58,139 nucleotides of DNA from Altibacter sp. (GCA_002696485.1 NZTP01000084.1:1-58139); one strand, 5' to 3'. Numbered from the stretch's first letter, positions 9,178-19,014 are shown. Numbers and translations: made by a program. The notes: a model not told the origin generated them from the sequence alone.

Positions 9178-12099
9178 ATGAAACAGCTTTTCTATCTTTG
9201 TTATTGCATGCTGCTGCTCATTAGTTGCAAAGACGCTTCTTCTGTTACACACTCAAAAGAGACGAAATCGCTTCTCTCCTATGTAGATCCTTTTATCGGC
9301 ACGGGTGGCCATGGCCATACCTATCCCGGCGCTACACTTCCGTTTGGGATGATGCAACTCAGTCCTGATACGCGTTTAGAGGGTTGGGATGGCTGTAGTG
9401 GCTACCATTACAGCGATCGATACATATACGGTTTTTCGCACACACATCTTAGCGGTACAGGAGTAAGCGATTACGGCGATATACTCCTAATGCCTACTAA
9501 CGAAATCAACTTTCACAATGGGGCAGACGGAAAAAAAGGATACCGGGCTCCCTTCTCGCATGCTAATGAAAAGGCTTCTCCGGGTTTTTATCAAGTAACC
9601 CTGGACAGCACCAATATAGCGGTGGCTCTTACCGTTACTAATAGAGCCGGCATGCACTTATATACCTTCCCTTCTTCGGAAAATCAGTTCGTTATTCTGG
9701 ATCTCGAACATCGCGATAAGCTCTTGGATCATACCATAACGCAACTCTCGAGCACCGAATTTAACGGATATCGTTTCTCTGAAGCCTGGGCAAAAGATCA
9801 GCGTTTGTATTTCCATATCAAATTTTCCCACCCGGTCACAGTAACCCACCCCCCGAACGAAGACTTATCTCCTACAAAAGCAACATTTCAGATCGAAAAT
9901 CCGAAAAATGAGATTGTAACCGTATCGGTGGGTATTTCGGCAGTTGATGTAACCGGAGCCAAGAAAAACCTCGACGCAGAGATAGGCTCCAAAAGCTTTG
10001 TACAAGTTAAAAAAGAAGCCGAATCTGTTTGGGAAAAACAACTTAATAAGATCGTTGTTGAGACTGAGAATAAGACTCATAAGGTCAATTTTTACACAGC
10101 GCTCTACCATACTATGCTAGCACCCAATCTATATCAGGATGTAGACGGACGCTATCGCGGAATGGACCTGGAAATCCATCAAACTTCAAAATTTGATTAT
10201 TATACGGTATTTTCACTTTGGGATACCTATCGAGCCGCACATCCGCTCTACACACTTATTGAAGCAGAACGCACTACTCATTTCATCAACACCTTCCTTA
10301 CCAAATATAGCGAGGGCGGCATCCTCCCTATTTGGGACCTTTCCGGTAATTATACCGGCTGCATGATTGGCTATCATGCGGTTCCCGTGATTGCAGACGC
10401 CTATCTAAAAGGGATTAGAGGGTTTGATGCCGAAAAGGCGTTTGCTGCCATGAAACACAGTGCCATGCAGGATCATCTGGGATTGGAATCTTACAAGCAA
10501 CTCGGATTTATTCCTGTGGAAGCCGAAAGCGAATCGGTGTCGAAAACGCTTGAATACGCCTACGACGATTGGACCATAGCTCAAATGGCGCAGGCCATGG
10601 GTAAGGATGCCGATGCAAAACTTTTTTCTGAAAGAGCCCAATACTACAAGAACAGTTTCAATCCACAAACAAACTTCATGCAGGGACGCTTTCGCAATAC
10701 GTGGTTCGCTCCTTTTGATCCGTTTGAGGTTAATTTCAATTATACCGAAGCCAACGCATGGCAATACAGTTTGTATGTGCCTCAAGACATCTCCGGATTG
10801 ATTGCACTAATGGGGGGAAAACATGTGTTTTCTAATCACTTGGATACATTATTCGAAACTTCTTCAACTACTTCGGGAAGGGAGCAAGCCGATATTACCG
10901 GACTTATCGGTCAATACGCACATGGCAATGAACCCAGTCATCACATGGCCTACCTTTATAATTTTGTAAACCAGCCTTTTAAGACCCAAGAAAAAGTGCA
11001 TGAGATCCTTACAACCTTATACAAAAACAGTCCCGACGGCATTTCCGGCAACGAAGACTGTGGGCAAATGAGTGCATGGTATGTATTAAGTTCTTTGGGT
11101 TTTTATCCGGTTACTCCCGGAAGCAACCAATACATTATAGGTACTCCTCTTTTTGAAAAAGCTACCATGCACTTCGAAAATGGAAATCAGTTTACAATCG
11201 TAGCCAATAATCACAGTCCGAAGCATAAGTTCATAGCCTCGGCTATCTTGAACGGTGTGCCGCTTAACCGCAGTTATCTATGGCATGAAGAATTAACAAA
11301 GGGAGGAACGATCACTTTTGAGATGACAGAAACCCCATCAAACTGGGCTACCAAAGACCACGAGATTCCAAGTACTGAGATCACTGTACATCCCATTGTT
11401 CCTGCGCCCTACATCGCCTCCGGAGATGTAGCTTTTAAAGAAGAGACTGTGGTCACGTTAGGGAATGCAGAAAAGAATGCGACACTCTATTATAGTATCA
11501 ATGATACTATTTTTAAACGCTATCAGGTTCCAATCGTTGTCAAGGAAGCATCTACCCTTTTTACGTATGCTGAATACGAAGGGATAAAAAGCAGCATTAT
11601 TGCCACAAAATTCTTTAAGATCGACCCAAACCGAAGCATTCGTCTGCACACCCAATATGCGAATGAGTACAATGGCGGTGGAGCTTCCGCCTTGATCGAC
11701 GGCATCTATGGTGAGCGAGATTTTAGGACCGGAGCCTGGCAGGGATACCAAGACACAGATCTTGTTGCTGTCATCGATTTGGGAAGCGTCCAGTCTTTAG
11801 ATATGCTAAACATCAATTTTTTACAAGATCAGCGAAGTTGGATCTTTTATCCCACGAAAATAGAATGCTTCGTGTCAAATACCAACAGTTTCAGTACGCC
11901 ATTATTTACAAAAACGATTGCTTCGGAAATACCTTCAGAAAAAATTGAAATAAAGACCATCCCATTCGACCTCAGTGGTCAAAAAGGGCGTTATATAAAA
12001 ATAAAAGCGACTAATTTAGGAGCACTCCCCGCATGGCATCTGGGTGCACCGATGAATGGGAAAGCATGGATTTTCGCAGACGAGATCAGCATAAAATAG
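9178..12099 (+). CDS. GH92 family alpha-mannosidase, lipoprotein
   Basis: A 973-residue glycoside hydrolase family 92 enzyme. The chosen ATG gives a lipoprotein signal with lipobox LLISC (Cys17). The longer in-frame start at 9058 would bury this signal and overlap the divergent gene, and TATCTTTC at 9156-9163 may be the -7 element. Family landmarks are YVDPFIGTGGHGHTYPGA near the N-terminus, FSLWDTYR, and GNEDCGQMSAWYVLSSLGFYP. GH92 enzymes are calcium-dependent exo-alpha-mannosidases (often 1,2/1,3/1,4/1,6) acting on N-glycans or mannans. After the catalytic part come a beta-sandwich like the chitobiase C-terminal domain (around NATLYYSINDT) and a discoidin/F5-8C-like carbohydrate-binding domain (around GAWQGYQDTDLVAVIDLG). 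It is first in a run with glycosylasparaginase and a sugar transporter. Confidence 0.92.
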   Translation: MKQLFYLCYCMLLLISCKDASSVTHSKETKSLLSYVDPFIGTGGHGHTYPGATLPFGMMQLSPDTRLEGWDGCSGYHYSDRYIYGFSHTHLSGTGVSDYGDILLMPTNEINFHNGADGKKGYRAPFSHANEKASPGFYQVTLDSTNIAVALTVTNRAGMHLYTFPSSENQFVILDLEHRDKLLDHTITQLSSTEFNGYRFSEAWAKDQRLYFHIKFSHPVTVTHPPNEDLSPTKATFQIENPKNEIVTVSVGISAVDVTGAKKNLDAEIGSKSFVQVKKEAESVWEKQLNKIVVETENKTHKVNFYTALYHTMLAPNLYQDVDGRYRGMDLEIHQTSKFDYYTVFSLWDTYRAAHPLYTLIEAERTTHFINTFLTKYSEGGILPIWDLSGNYTGCMIGYHAVPVIADAYLKGIRGFDAEKAFAAMKHSAMQDHLGLESYKQLGFIPVEAESESVSKTLEYAYDDWTIAQMAQAMGKDADAKLFSERAQYYKNSFNPQTNFMQGRFRNTWFAPFDPFEVNFNYTEANAWQYSLYVPQDISGLIALMGGKHVFSNHLDTLFETSSTTSGREQADITGLIGQYAHGNEPSHHMAYLYNFVNQPFKTQEKVHEILTTLYKNSPDGISGNEDCGQMSAWYVLSSLGFYPVTPGSNQYIIGTPLFEKATMHFENGNQFTIVANNHSPKHKFIASAILNGVPLNRSYLWHEELTKGGTITFEMTETPSNWATKDHEIPSTEITVHPIVPAPYIASGDVAFKEETVVTLGNAEKNATLYYSINDTIFKRYQVPIVVKEASTLFTYAEYEGIKSSIIATKFFKIDPNRSIRLHTQYANEYNGGGASALIDGIYGERDFRTGAWQGYQDTDLVAVIDLGSVQSLDMLNINFLQDQRSWIFYPTKIECFVSNTNSFSTPLFTKTIASEIPSEKIEIKTIPFDLSGQKGRYIKIKATNLGALPAWHLGAPMNGKAWIFADEISIK

Positions 12100-12105
12100 A
12101 TTCTT

Positions 12106-13107
12106 ATGAAACGACGACATTTTATAAAGAATGCATCACTAACCGGCATAGGCCTCGTGGCTAGTTCTGCAGCTATGGGTTGTAAAGATCCTTCCGAAGA
12201 AAAAATTGAAAAAACTGTTATGAAGCAAACTAAGACACCGTCCCCTATCGCTATTTGTACTTGGCGATTCACTGAGGCAAATGCTACTGCAGGAAAAGCA
12301 CTGAAAGCAGGAAAAGCCGCATTGGATGCTGCCATTGCAGGAGTGGAAGTTGAAGAAGAGAATCTAAAGAATACTACCGTAGGGAAAGGAGGCGCTCCAG
12401 ATCGTGAAGGGAATGTCACACTGGATGCGTGTGTCATGAACTCGGATGGAAATTGCGGATCGGTGGTGTATGTCGCAACAATTACTAAGGTGGCTGCTTT
12501 AGCTCGTACGGTAATGGAGGAGACGCCCCATGTAATGCTTGCGGGAGCAGGGGCAGAAGAATTTGCGTACAGCCAAGGCTTTCAAAAAGAAACTCTTTTA
12601 ACGGAAGCCTCCAAAGAGGCATGGCATGCATGGTTAAAGACCAGCGAATACAAGCCTATCATCAATATTGAGAATCACGACACGATAGGAATGTTAACCT
12701 TAGATCACAACGGGGACATTGCCGGAGCCTGCTCGTCTTCCGGTTTATCGTATAAAATGAAAGGCCGCGTGGGTGATTCGCCCATTATAGGGAGCGGTCT
12801 CTTTGTGGATAATGAAATAGGAGGAGCCGTGGCAACGGGCATGGGGGAGGAAATTATAAAAACCGTGGGTAGTTTTCTTATTGTGGAACTCATGAGAAAC
12901 GGTTTGTCGCCTCAAGCTGCTTGCGAAGAAGCGGTGAGGCGTATCGTTAGCAAAAATGAGGCTTATACAGATTTTCAAGTCGCTTATATAGCGATGAACA
13001 AAGCCGGTGAAACCGGAGCGTACTGTATTCACGAAGGCTTTACTATGATGAAATATCAAAATGATCACAATGAAGCCATAGCGGTCGATTTTTACCACAA
13101 AAAGTAA
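12106..13107 (+). CDS. Glycosylasparaginase (N4-(beta-N-acetylglucosaminyl)-L-asparaginase)
   Basis: A 333-residue Ntn-hydrolase. The N-terminus KRRHFIKNASLTG looks like a twin-arginine signal, followed by a lipobox-like AAMGC, so it is probably an exported, lipid-anchored protein. The self-cleaving nucleophile is Thr193 in NHDTIGML, with downstream GRVGDSPIIGSG and ATGMGEE, which are typical of the glycosylasparaginase branch rather than plain isoaspartyl peptidases. It hydrolyses the GlcNAc-Asn bond of glycoasparagines, the last step in taking apart N-glycopeptides. It begins 6 bases after the GH92 gene and ends 8 bases before the transporter, so a single transcript is likely. Confidence 0.92.
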   Translation: MKRRHFIKNASLTGIGLVASSAAMGCKDPSEEKIEKTVMKQTKTPSPIAICTWRFTEANATAGKALKAGKAALDAAIAGVEVEEENLKNTTVGKGGAPDREGNVTLDACVMNSDGNCGSVVYVATITKVAALARTVMEETPHVMLAGAGAEEFAYSQGFQKETLLTEASKEAWHAWLKTSEYKPIINIENHDTIGMLTLDHNGDIAGACSSSGLSYKMKGRVGDSPIIGSGLFVDNEIGGAVATGMGEEIIKTVGSFLIVELMRNGLSPQAACEEAVRRIVSKNEAYTDFQVAYIAMNKAGETGAYCIHEGFTMMKYQNDHNEAIAVDFYHKK

Positions 13108-13115
13108 GGAGCCTC

Positions 13116-14432
13116 ATGGATCAAAAAAGAGATTATCGTACGGCATTTATTATCATTACGGTCCTTTTCTTCTTATGGGGATTCATTACAGTATTGGTAG
13201 ATAGCCTTATCCCTAGATTAAAGGATGTTTTTGAGTTAAGTTATTTTCAAGCCGGGCTGGTTCAATTTGCTTTTTTTATCGCTTACTTTTTGTTTTCTGT
13301 TCCGGCAGGATACCTCTTGTCACGCATAGGCTATAAAAAAGGGATCATATTGGGTTTGGTCACCATGGCCTTGGGATGCCTGCTGTTCTATCCTGCGGCT
13401 TCGTACCGTGTTTTCAGTATTTTTTTATTTGGATATTTCATCTTAGCAGCCGGGATCACGATCCTCCAAGTCGCTGCCAATCCTTATGTTTCGGTGTTAG
13501 GGACAGAGGCGGGAGCCGCCAGTCGTTTAAATCTTTCGCAGGCTTTTAATTCGCTGGGAACTGCCATCGCCCCGGTGGTTGGCGCGTTGTTCTTATTGAG
13601 CGATAGAATAAAGAATTCTGAAGAGATCTCTTTCTTATCTGAAGCAGAACAACAAGCCTATTTTACGGCTGAAGCAACTGCCGTACAACAACCTTTTTTG
13701 TGGATCGCGGCTTTTATTGGTGTACTAGCTTTGTTGTTTGTGTTTTTAAAACTTCCGAAGCTAATTCAGGAAAGTACAAAATCGGGTTATTTCACTTTAT
13801 TAAAGAATCGCATGGTCTTATGGGGTGTGATTGGAATCTTCCTGTACGTTGGGGCTGAAGTAGCCATTGGTAGTTATCTAGTGAATTATTTTTTGGATAT
13901 GAACTTAGCAGTGACCATTACAGACACTCCCCTAATGCGAAGCATTTCTGAAAGTATCTTACGAAAGGATATGACACAAATTGATGCAAAGGCGATCGTA
14001 GGAGCGTTTGTAGTGTTCTACTGGAGCGGTGCTATGATAGGTCGCTTTATAGGTGCTTATCTTACGAAAGTAATTGCTCCTGCCCGGGTACTCATCCTGT
14101 TTTCGCTTGGCGCCATTGTGCTTCTGTCCATTTCCATGAACTCACAAGGATTGATCGCCATGTGGAGTATTTTGGCAGTAGGACTGTTCAATTCTGTCAT
14201 GTTCCCAACCATCTTTACACTCACCTTGAACGGACTTGACGACCTGAAGCCTCAAGCTTCAGGTTTATTGTGCATGGCCATTGTTGGGGGAGCTGTGGTC
14301 CCTCCTGCGTATGGGTTTCTTACAGACCAAGTAGGTTTTAAATGGGCGTTGATATTGTTAATAGCTTGTTACGGATATATTGTATTCTTCGCGTATAAAA
14401 AACTGAAAACAAGTCTTTTATATAGATCATAA
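13116..14432 (+). CDS. FHS-family sugar:proton symporter (MFS, FucP/NagP-like)
   Basis: A 438-residue major facilitator with about 12 membrane helices. The first helix block FFLWGFITVLVDSLIPRLK and AANPYVSVLG are characteristic of the fucose/galactose/GlcNAc permease (FHS) group, as is the NSVMFPTIFTLTLNGL block late in the protein. It probably imports a monosaccharide across the inner membrane. From context with GH92 mannosidase and glycosylasparaginase, mannose or N-acetylglucosamine released from N-glycans are the best candidates; sequence alone does not decide. A terminator follows at 14546. Confidence 0.88.
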   Translation: MDQKRDYRTAFIIITVLFFLWGFITVLVDSLIPRLKDVFELSYFQAGLVQFAFFIAYFLFSVPAGYLLSRIGYKKGIILGLVTMALGCLLFYPAASYRVFSIFLFGYFILAAGITILQVAANPYVSVLGTEAGAASRLNLSQAFNSLGTAIAPVVGALFLLSDRIKNSEEISFLSEAEQQAYFTAEATAVQQPFLWIAAFIGVLALLFVFLKLPKLIQESTKSGYFTLLKNRMVLWGVIGIFLYVGAEVAIGSYLVNYFLDMNLAVTITDTPLMRSISESILRKDMTQIDAKAIVGAFVVFYWSGAMIGRFIGAYLTKVIAPARVLILFSLGAIVLLSISMNSQGLIAMWSILAVGLFNSVMFPTIFTLTLNGLDDLKPQASGLLCMAIVGGAVVPPAYGFLTDQVGFKWALILLIACYGYIVFFAYKKLKTSLLYRS

Positions 14433-14733
14433 TGCAGACTTGAAAGTCATATAATTTTCTTAAATAGGCTTTCAATGGAATTATTTTTGTAATTTTACGT
14501 GACATAAGTAGGTTGATAACTTGGGTTATCGATCAAATTTGGGGCGAAAAGTCATCACAACCGTGATGGCTTTTCTATTTTTCCTCTTTTTCTTCTCACG
14601 CAATGAATTCCCATACTTTCAAAAATCTATGAAATCATAGATAGGACCTGTTTCTAATTTTTATACCTTTAATCTCCCCTCTTTAATTCGCTTAACCACC
14701 TATACTTAAGTGTTTATATAAAAACCAACTCTC
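14433..14733. other. Intergenic region, 301 bp
   Basis: This gap holds the terminator of the transporter gene (14546-14580) and, further on, TACCTTTA at 14664-14671, which differs by one base from TAnnTTTG and may serve the cytochrome gene. I see no ORF with support. Confidence 0.5.
14546..14580 (+). terminator. Terminator after the sugar transporter
   Basis: A 13-base inverted repeat, GAAAAGTCATCAC/GTGATGGCTTTTC (12 Watson-Crick pairs and one mismatch or wobble), with a 4-base loop, is followed by a T-rich stretch. It lies 114 bases past the stop codon of the transporter gene. Confidence 0.75.
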
Positions 14734-15345
14734 ATGAAAACACGTACTTCACTACGGCCTTTCCTCATGCTTTTCTTCATTTTTAGTATCACAGCGTGTA
14801 TGTCCAAGAAAAAAGAAGAAGCCTACATTTCGAAGAAGGACGGTACTACTACTGAAACTTCAGAAACAGACCTAATTAAAAAGGGAGAATACTTGGTAAA
14901 AATCATTGGATGTGACCATTGTCATACACCAAAGAAAATGACAGATCAAGGACCTGTACCGGACATGGATCGTTGGCTCATGGGTCATCCGGCAAATGCG
15001 ACCGTTCCTGAAATTCCGGAAAATGTGGTGGGGCCCGGGAAGTGGATACTCATGAACAATGATCTTACGGTTGCCGTAGGACCTTGGGGAACCAGTTTTG
15101 GCGCAAACCTAACACCCGATGATACAGGGATCGGCTCTTGGTCTTATGAACAATTTAAAAGAGCTATGACGGAAGGAAAGTTCAAGGGTATGGAGAATTC
15201 TCGCCCCTTAATGCCGCCAATGCCATGGCAATCCTATAAAGAAATGAAGGATGAGGATCTTCGTGCAATGTATATGTATTTGATGTCCATTAAGCCTATT
15301 GAGAATGTGGTGCCTAGTTACATTCCACCTTCTGAAATACAATAA
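14734..15345 (+). CDS. c-type cytochrome lipoprotein, monohaem
   Basis: A 203-residue exported protein with a lipoprotein signal (ITAC, Cys22), a charged linker to about residue 45, and one haem-attachment motif CDHCH (60-64). A distal Met ligand candidate lies in PLMPPMPW. It ends with the helix EDLRAMYMYLMSIKP, typical of small class I-like cytochrome c domains of alcohol or aldose dehydrogenase partners. It should carry electrons at the periplasmic face of a membrane. No dehydrogenase or oxidase gene is adjacent, so its partner is unknown. It has its own terminator and appears to be a single-gene unit. Confidence 0.85.
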   Translation: MKTRTSLRPFLMLFFIFSITACMSKKKEEAYISKKDGTTTETSETDLIKKGEYLVKIIGCDHCHTPKKMTDQGPVPDMDRWLMGHPANATVPEIPENVVGPGKWILMNNDLTVAVGPWGTSFGANLTPDDTGIGSWSYEQFKRAMTEGKFKGMENSRPLMPPMPWQSYKEMKDEDLRAMYMYLMSIKPIENVVPSYIPPSEIQ

Positions 15346-15387
15346 AACCCAACAAACCATACAACCGCTTTTGAGGAGGAGTGGTTG

Positions 15388-15416
15388 AGCCCCTGCCATC
15401 GCAGGGGCTTTTTTTA
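15388..15416 (+). terminator. Terminator after the cytochrome gene
   Basis: A 9-bp stem, AGCCCCTGC/GCAGGGGCT, with a 4-base loop is followed by a run of T. It lies 43 bases after the cytochrome stop and just touches the 3' end of the convergent cphA. Confidence 0.92.
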
Positions 15417-18050
15417 TTGAGCAAATACAATTTCGCCGCGCGCCTCTTGTTCCTTGAATCGAGTTACAAGGTCTAACGCATCCGGGATCACGTCACTACA
15501 CAAGATGATCAAAGATCCCTTTTTAGCGTTATTCACAGCATAAGTAATCGCCTCTTTTTCTGAAGGAATGATCGTTGTCTTTTTATTCGGATCTTTCATT
15601 TGAATTCCATCGTTCAGCATCTTAATAAGTTCTTCTTCGGTACGTCCCCGTAAGCGTTTATCCTGACGAATAATGATCTCATCAAACATTTCGGCAGCAA
15701 TACTGCCAATCTCGTTGGTATCCTCTTCACGTCGATCCCCTACACCCGCAATGATCCCCACTTTTACTGTTGCTTCCAAAGCATCTGTAAATTTCTGAAG
15801 CGCTCGCATTCCTGCCGGGTTATGGGCATAATCGAGAAGTATGGTAAAATTCTGGAATTCAAATAAGTTCAATCTACCGGGTGTTTGTGAGGCAGAAGGA
15901 ATAAAGGTTTCGAGCGCTACTTTCATATCTTCAATACTGATGCCTCGTACATGAGCGGCTAATATGGCTGCTAACACATTTTGTATCATGAAGGTTGCTT
16001 TGCCTCCATAAGTTAAAGGAATATTCTCAGCTTTTAGCACACGCATCTTCCAAGCGCCCCTGCAAATCGTAACATACCCGTTCTCATATACTGCTGTAAT
16101 CCCTCCCATTCGCTGTAAGGCTTGAATGCGCGGATTTTCCTCGTCCATGGAGAATAGGGCTAAGTTACAATTGATACTTCTACGCATCTCATACACGAGA
16201 TCGTCATCGGCATTGAGAATGGCATACCCATCCGGAAGTACCGTTTCGGGGATCACGCCTTTTACTTTAGCCAATTGTTCAATGGTATGAATCCCTTTTA
16301 AGCCTAAATGATCCGCAGCAACATTCGTAACAATAGCCACATCACATTTATGAAACCCTAATCCTGCGCGTAACAAGCCCCCGCGGGCGCATTCGAGGAC
16401 AGCGAAATTTACTGTTGGGTCCTTGAGTACAAATTCTGCACTTGCCGGGCCCGTACAATCCCCTTTCATCAATAGTCGATTCTGGATATATACCCCATCA
16501 CTGGTAGTATAACCTACACGATAGCCTTTCATTTTCGCCATGTGTGCTACCAGGCGGCTGGTGGTCGTTTTCCCGTTGGTTCCTGTGATAGCCACAATGG
16601 GAATGCGCCCGGTATCTCCCGCATTCGGGAATAGTTTATCTACTACAGGAGCAGCGACATTTCTTGGCAACCCTGTGGTTGGGGCCAAATGCATTCTAAA
16701 ACCGGGACCGGCATTTACTTCTAAGATGGCACCGCCCGTGTCTGAAAGCGGTTTGCTTATATCGGTGGTCATGATATCGATCCCGCAAATATCGAGATCG
16801 ATGATCTTCGAGATACGTTCTGCCATGGAAACGTTCGCAGGGTGTACAATATCGGTCACATCTTCGGCTGTTCCTCCCGTACTCAAGTTTGCCGTATCTT
16901 TTAAAACAAGACGCTCCCCTTCAGGAATCACCGAATCTACTGTATAACCAGCATCCTTAATTATGGTCTTGGTGAGGTCGTTAATGGTAATCATGGTAAG
17001 GACATTTTCATGACCATAGCCCCTTCGTGGATCTTCGTTTACCTTATCTACCAATTCTTTTACGGTAGATTTCCCGTCCCCGATCACATGGGCAGGTGTG
17101 CGCTTAGCGGCTGCTACCAACACGTTGTTTATTACCAACAAACGGTAATCTTCTCCCGTGATAAATTTTTCAACAATCACGCGATGAGAGACTTCCTTCG
17201 CCGCATGAAAGGCTACTACAGCCTCTTCGTACGTGCGTATATCCACCGTAATTCCACGTCCGTGATTCCCGTCAATGGGTTTAATCACCAGTGGGTAGCC
17301 TACATAATTGCACGCCTCCTTCAAGCTACTCTCCCTACTAATGATGTCTCCTCTTGGCACCTCAACTTCGGCTTGTTCCAATAAATACTTGGTATCTTCT
17401 TTATCGCAGGCGATCTCAACACCTATGCTACTGGTTTCTGAAGTAACGGTTGCCTGTATCCGTTTCTGATTTGCCCCATACCCTAACTGACACAACGAGT
17501 ACTTGTTGAGCCGAATCCACGGAATACCACGACTGGCCGCCTCTTCCACAATAGACCCTGTACTGGGACCTAGCCGTTCTGCTTCACGGAGTTCCCGCAT
17601 TTTCTGAATGTCGTCCTCCAGATCGTATGCTTCAGAAGCGATCAAGGCTTCACAGATGCGCACTGCAGCTTCAGCAGCATAACGTCCCACGCTCTCTTCC
17701 ATGTACGAAAAAACCACGTTATAAACCCCCTTTTCGCCGTAATCACGAGTCCTTCCGAAGCCGGTATCCATTCCTGCCAAGGTCTGGATCTCCAACGCAA
17801 TATGTTCAATAATATGCCCCATCCAGGTTCCTTCATCCACCCGCATAAAAAAACCACCTTCACAACCTTCGCTGCAACGGTGAGAGTACATGCTGGGAAA
17901 CATTTCCTTTAACCGATCACTAAAACCCGAAATTTTGTTGGAAGGCAGTTCTTCCATTTCTTCGAGGTCCAAAACCATCACAATTAGTTTATGGCGGCGT
18001 ACCGACCAGTAATTTGGTCCGCGCATGGCATTTATCTCACGTATTCTCAT
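15414..18050 (-). CDS. cphA: Cyanophycin synthetase
   Basis: An 878-residue protein, the usual size for CphA. There are three parts: an N-terminal region of about 200 residues; an ATP-grasp domain (about 215-475) with YPLVIKPIDGNHGRG and LEVNAGPGFRMH; and a Mur-ligase-like domain with the P-loop GTNGKTTT near residue 491 and AHNPAGMRAL further on. The enzyme adds Asp and then Arg from ATP to build multi-L-arginyl-poly-L-aspartate (cyanophycin), an insoluble nitrogen, carbon and energy store in the cytoplasm. Cyanophycinase is divergently encoded 94 bases away, and an isoaspartyl dipeptidase follows it, which strongly supports cyanophycin rather than another amide-ligase product. It is distinguished from MurE-like ligases by the ATP-grasp fusion. 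Confidence 0.95.
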   Translation of the reverse strand: MRIREINAMRGPNYWSVRRHKLIVMVLDLEEMEELPSNKISGFSDRLKEMFPSMYSHRCSEGCEGGFFMRVDEGTWMGHIIEHIALEIQTLAGMDTGFGRTRDYGEKGVYNVVFSYMEESVGRYAAEAAVRICEALIASEAYDLEDDIQKMRELREAERLGPSTGSIVEEAASRGIPWIRLNKYSLCQLGYGANQKRIQATVTSETSSIGVEIACDKEDTKYLLEQAEVEVPRGDIISRESSLKEACNYVGYPLVIKPIDGNHGRGITVDIRTYEEAVVAFHAAKEVSHRVIVEKFITGEDYRLLVINNVLVAAAKRTPAHVIGDGKSTVKELVDKVNEDPRRGYGHENVLTMITINDLTKTIIKDAGYTVDSVIPEGERLVLKDTANLSTGGTAEDVTDIVHPANVSMAERISKIIDLDICGIDIMTTDISKPLSDTGGAILEVNAGPGFRMHLAPTTGLPRNVAAPVVDKLFPNAGDTGRIPIVAITGTNGKTTTSRLVAHMAKMKGYRVGYTTSDGVYIQNRLLMKGDCTGPASAEFVLKDPTVNFAVLECARGGLLRAGLGFHKCDVAIVTNVAADHLGLKGIHTIEQLAKVKGVIPETVLPDGYAILNADDDLVYEMRRSINCNLALFSMDEENPRIQALQRMGGITAVYENGYVTICRGAWKMRVLKAENIPLTYGGKATFMIQNVLAAILAAHVRGISIEDMKVALETFIPSASQTPGRLNLFEFQNFTILLDYAHNPAGMRALQKFTDALEATVKVGIIAGVGDRREEDTNEIGSIAAEMFDEIIIRQDKRLRGRTEEELIKMLNDGIQMKDPNKKTTIIPSEKEAITYAVNNAKKGSLIILCSDVIPDALDLVTRFKEQEARGEIVFAQ

Positions 18051-18117
18051 ATTGGGTTGGTTTATTTCTAAAGGGTGAAAGATTATAAATATATAATTTT
18101 TTTTAGAACAAAACCGC

Positions 18118-18125
18118 TATTTTTG
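18118..18125 (+). promoter_or_regulatory. -7 promoter element for cphB
   Basis: TATTTTTG is an exact TAnnTTTG match 19 bases before the cphB ATG, with a T-rich stretch in the -33 region. It lies in the 94-base space between the divergent cphA and cphB, which may therefore share control. Confidence 0.5.
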
Positions 18126-18144
18126 CCGTCAATAAATTGACTTC

Positions 18145-19014
18145 ATGAGTGTAAAAGGAATTCTTATCCCCATAGGCGGAAACGAAGACAAAGGCATTGA
18201 AACCAGTGAGATCTACCACTTGGAATTTATACAAGAAGGCATCTTATCGCGTGTTGTAAAAGAAAGCGGTGGTAAAGATGCCTCTATAATAATAATCCCT
18301 ACTGCTTCCAGTATTCCAGAAGAAGTGGGTGAGAATTACTTACAGGCGTTCGGAAAATTGGGATGTACAAATCTCCATGTTATGGACATACGTGAACGCG
18401 CGCAGTCTGAAGATCCCGAAAATATTCGTAGGATGAAAGAGGCAGACTGCGTCATGTTCTCTGGTGGGAATCAATCCAACATCACACGTGAGATTGGCGG
18501 TACATCGCTACATAAGATCATGCTCGAGCGTTATGAGAACGAACGGTTCGTAATTGCCGGCACCAGTGCAGGTGCCATGTGTATGAGCAAAGAGATGATC
18601 ACCGGCGGCGGTATTAAAGAAGCCTTTACCAAAGGTGCAACAGGTATGGGAAAAGGCATGAGCTTTATCCCGGACCTTATTATCGATTCTCACTTTATTC
18701 GCAGAGGCCGCTTTGGCCGCTTGGCGGAAGCCGTAGCCAAGTTTCCTAACATTATCGGGATCGGACTGGCAGAAGACACAGGACTCATTATTAAGAACGG
18801 AACTTTTGAAGTAGTAGGATCGGGAATGGTGATCGTTTTTAACGCTAGAAAGGCAAAACACAACAACCGAAAGTCGGTGCCAAAAGGATCTCCTATGTCA
18901 CTCACCAATTTAAAAACACACATATTGGCAAACGGGGACCGCTTTAATATCAAGAAGAAAAAAGTTAGAGTTTCACCGTTGGGAATTTCGGTGACGGATG
19001 CTCAATCGTTGTAG
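18145..19014 (+). CDS. cphB: Cyanophycinase
   Basis: A 289-residue serine peptidase of family S51. The nucleophile is Ser141 in GTSAGAM; VMFSGGNQSNI and IDSHFIRRGRFGRL are conserved family stretches. Cyanophycinase is an exo-acting, cytoplasmic enzyme that releases beta-Asp-Arg dipeptides from cyanophycin. Its length matches the bacterial family, and there is no signal peptide, which argues for turnover of an internal store rather than use of external polymer. It is divergent from cphA and its 3' end overlaps the convergent dipeptidase gene by 13 bases. Confidence 0.95.
   Translation: MSVKGILIPIGGNEDKGIETSEIYHLEFIQEGILSRVVKESGGKDASIIIIPTASSIPEEVGENYLQAFGKLGCTNLHVMDIRERAQSEDPENIRRMKEADCVMFSGGNQSNITREIGGTSLHKIMLERYENERFVIAGTSAGAMCMSKEMITGGGIKEAFTKGATGMGKGMSFIPDLIIDSHFIRRGRFGRLAEAVAKFPNIIGIGLAEDTGLIIKNGTFEVVGSGMVIVFNARKAKHNNRKSVPKGSPMSLTNLKTHILANGDRFNIKKKKVRVSPLGISVTDAQSL

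Noticed and set aside
12705-13098. Open frames antisense to the glycosylasparaginase
   Set aside because: No start signal, no domain, and full overlap with a well-supported gene; shadow frames.
15414-18050. MurE/MurC-type cell-wall ligase instead of cyanophycin synthetase
   Set aside because: The ATP-grasp domain fused ahead of the Mur-like domain, the 878-residue length, and the adjacent cyanophycinase all point to CphA.
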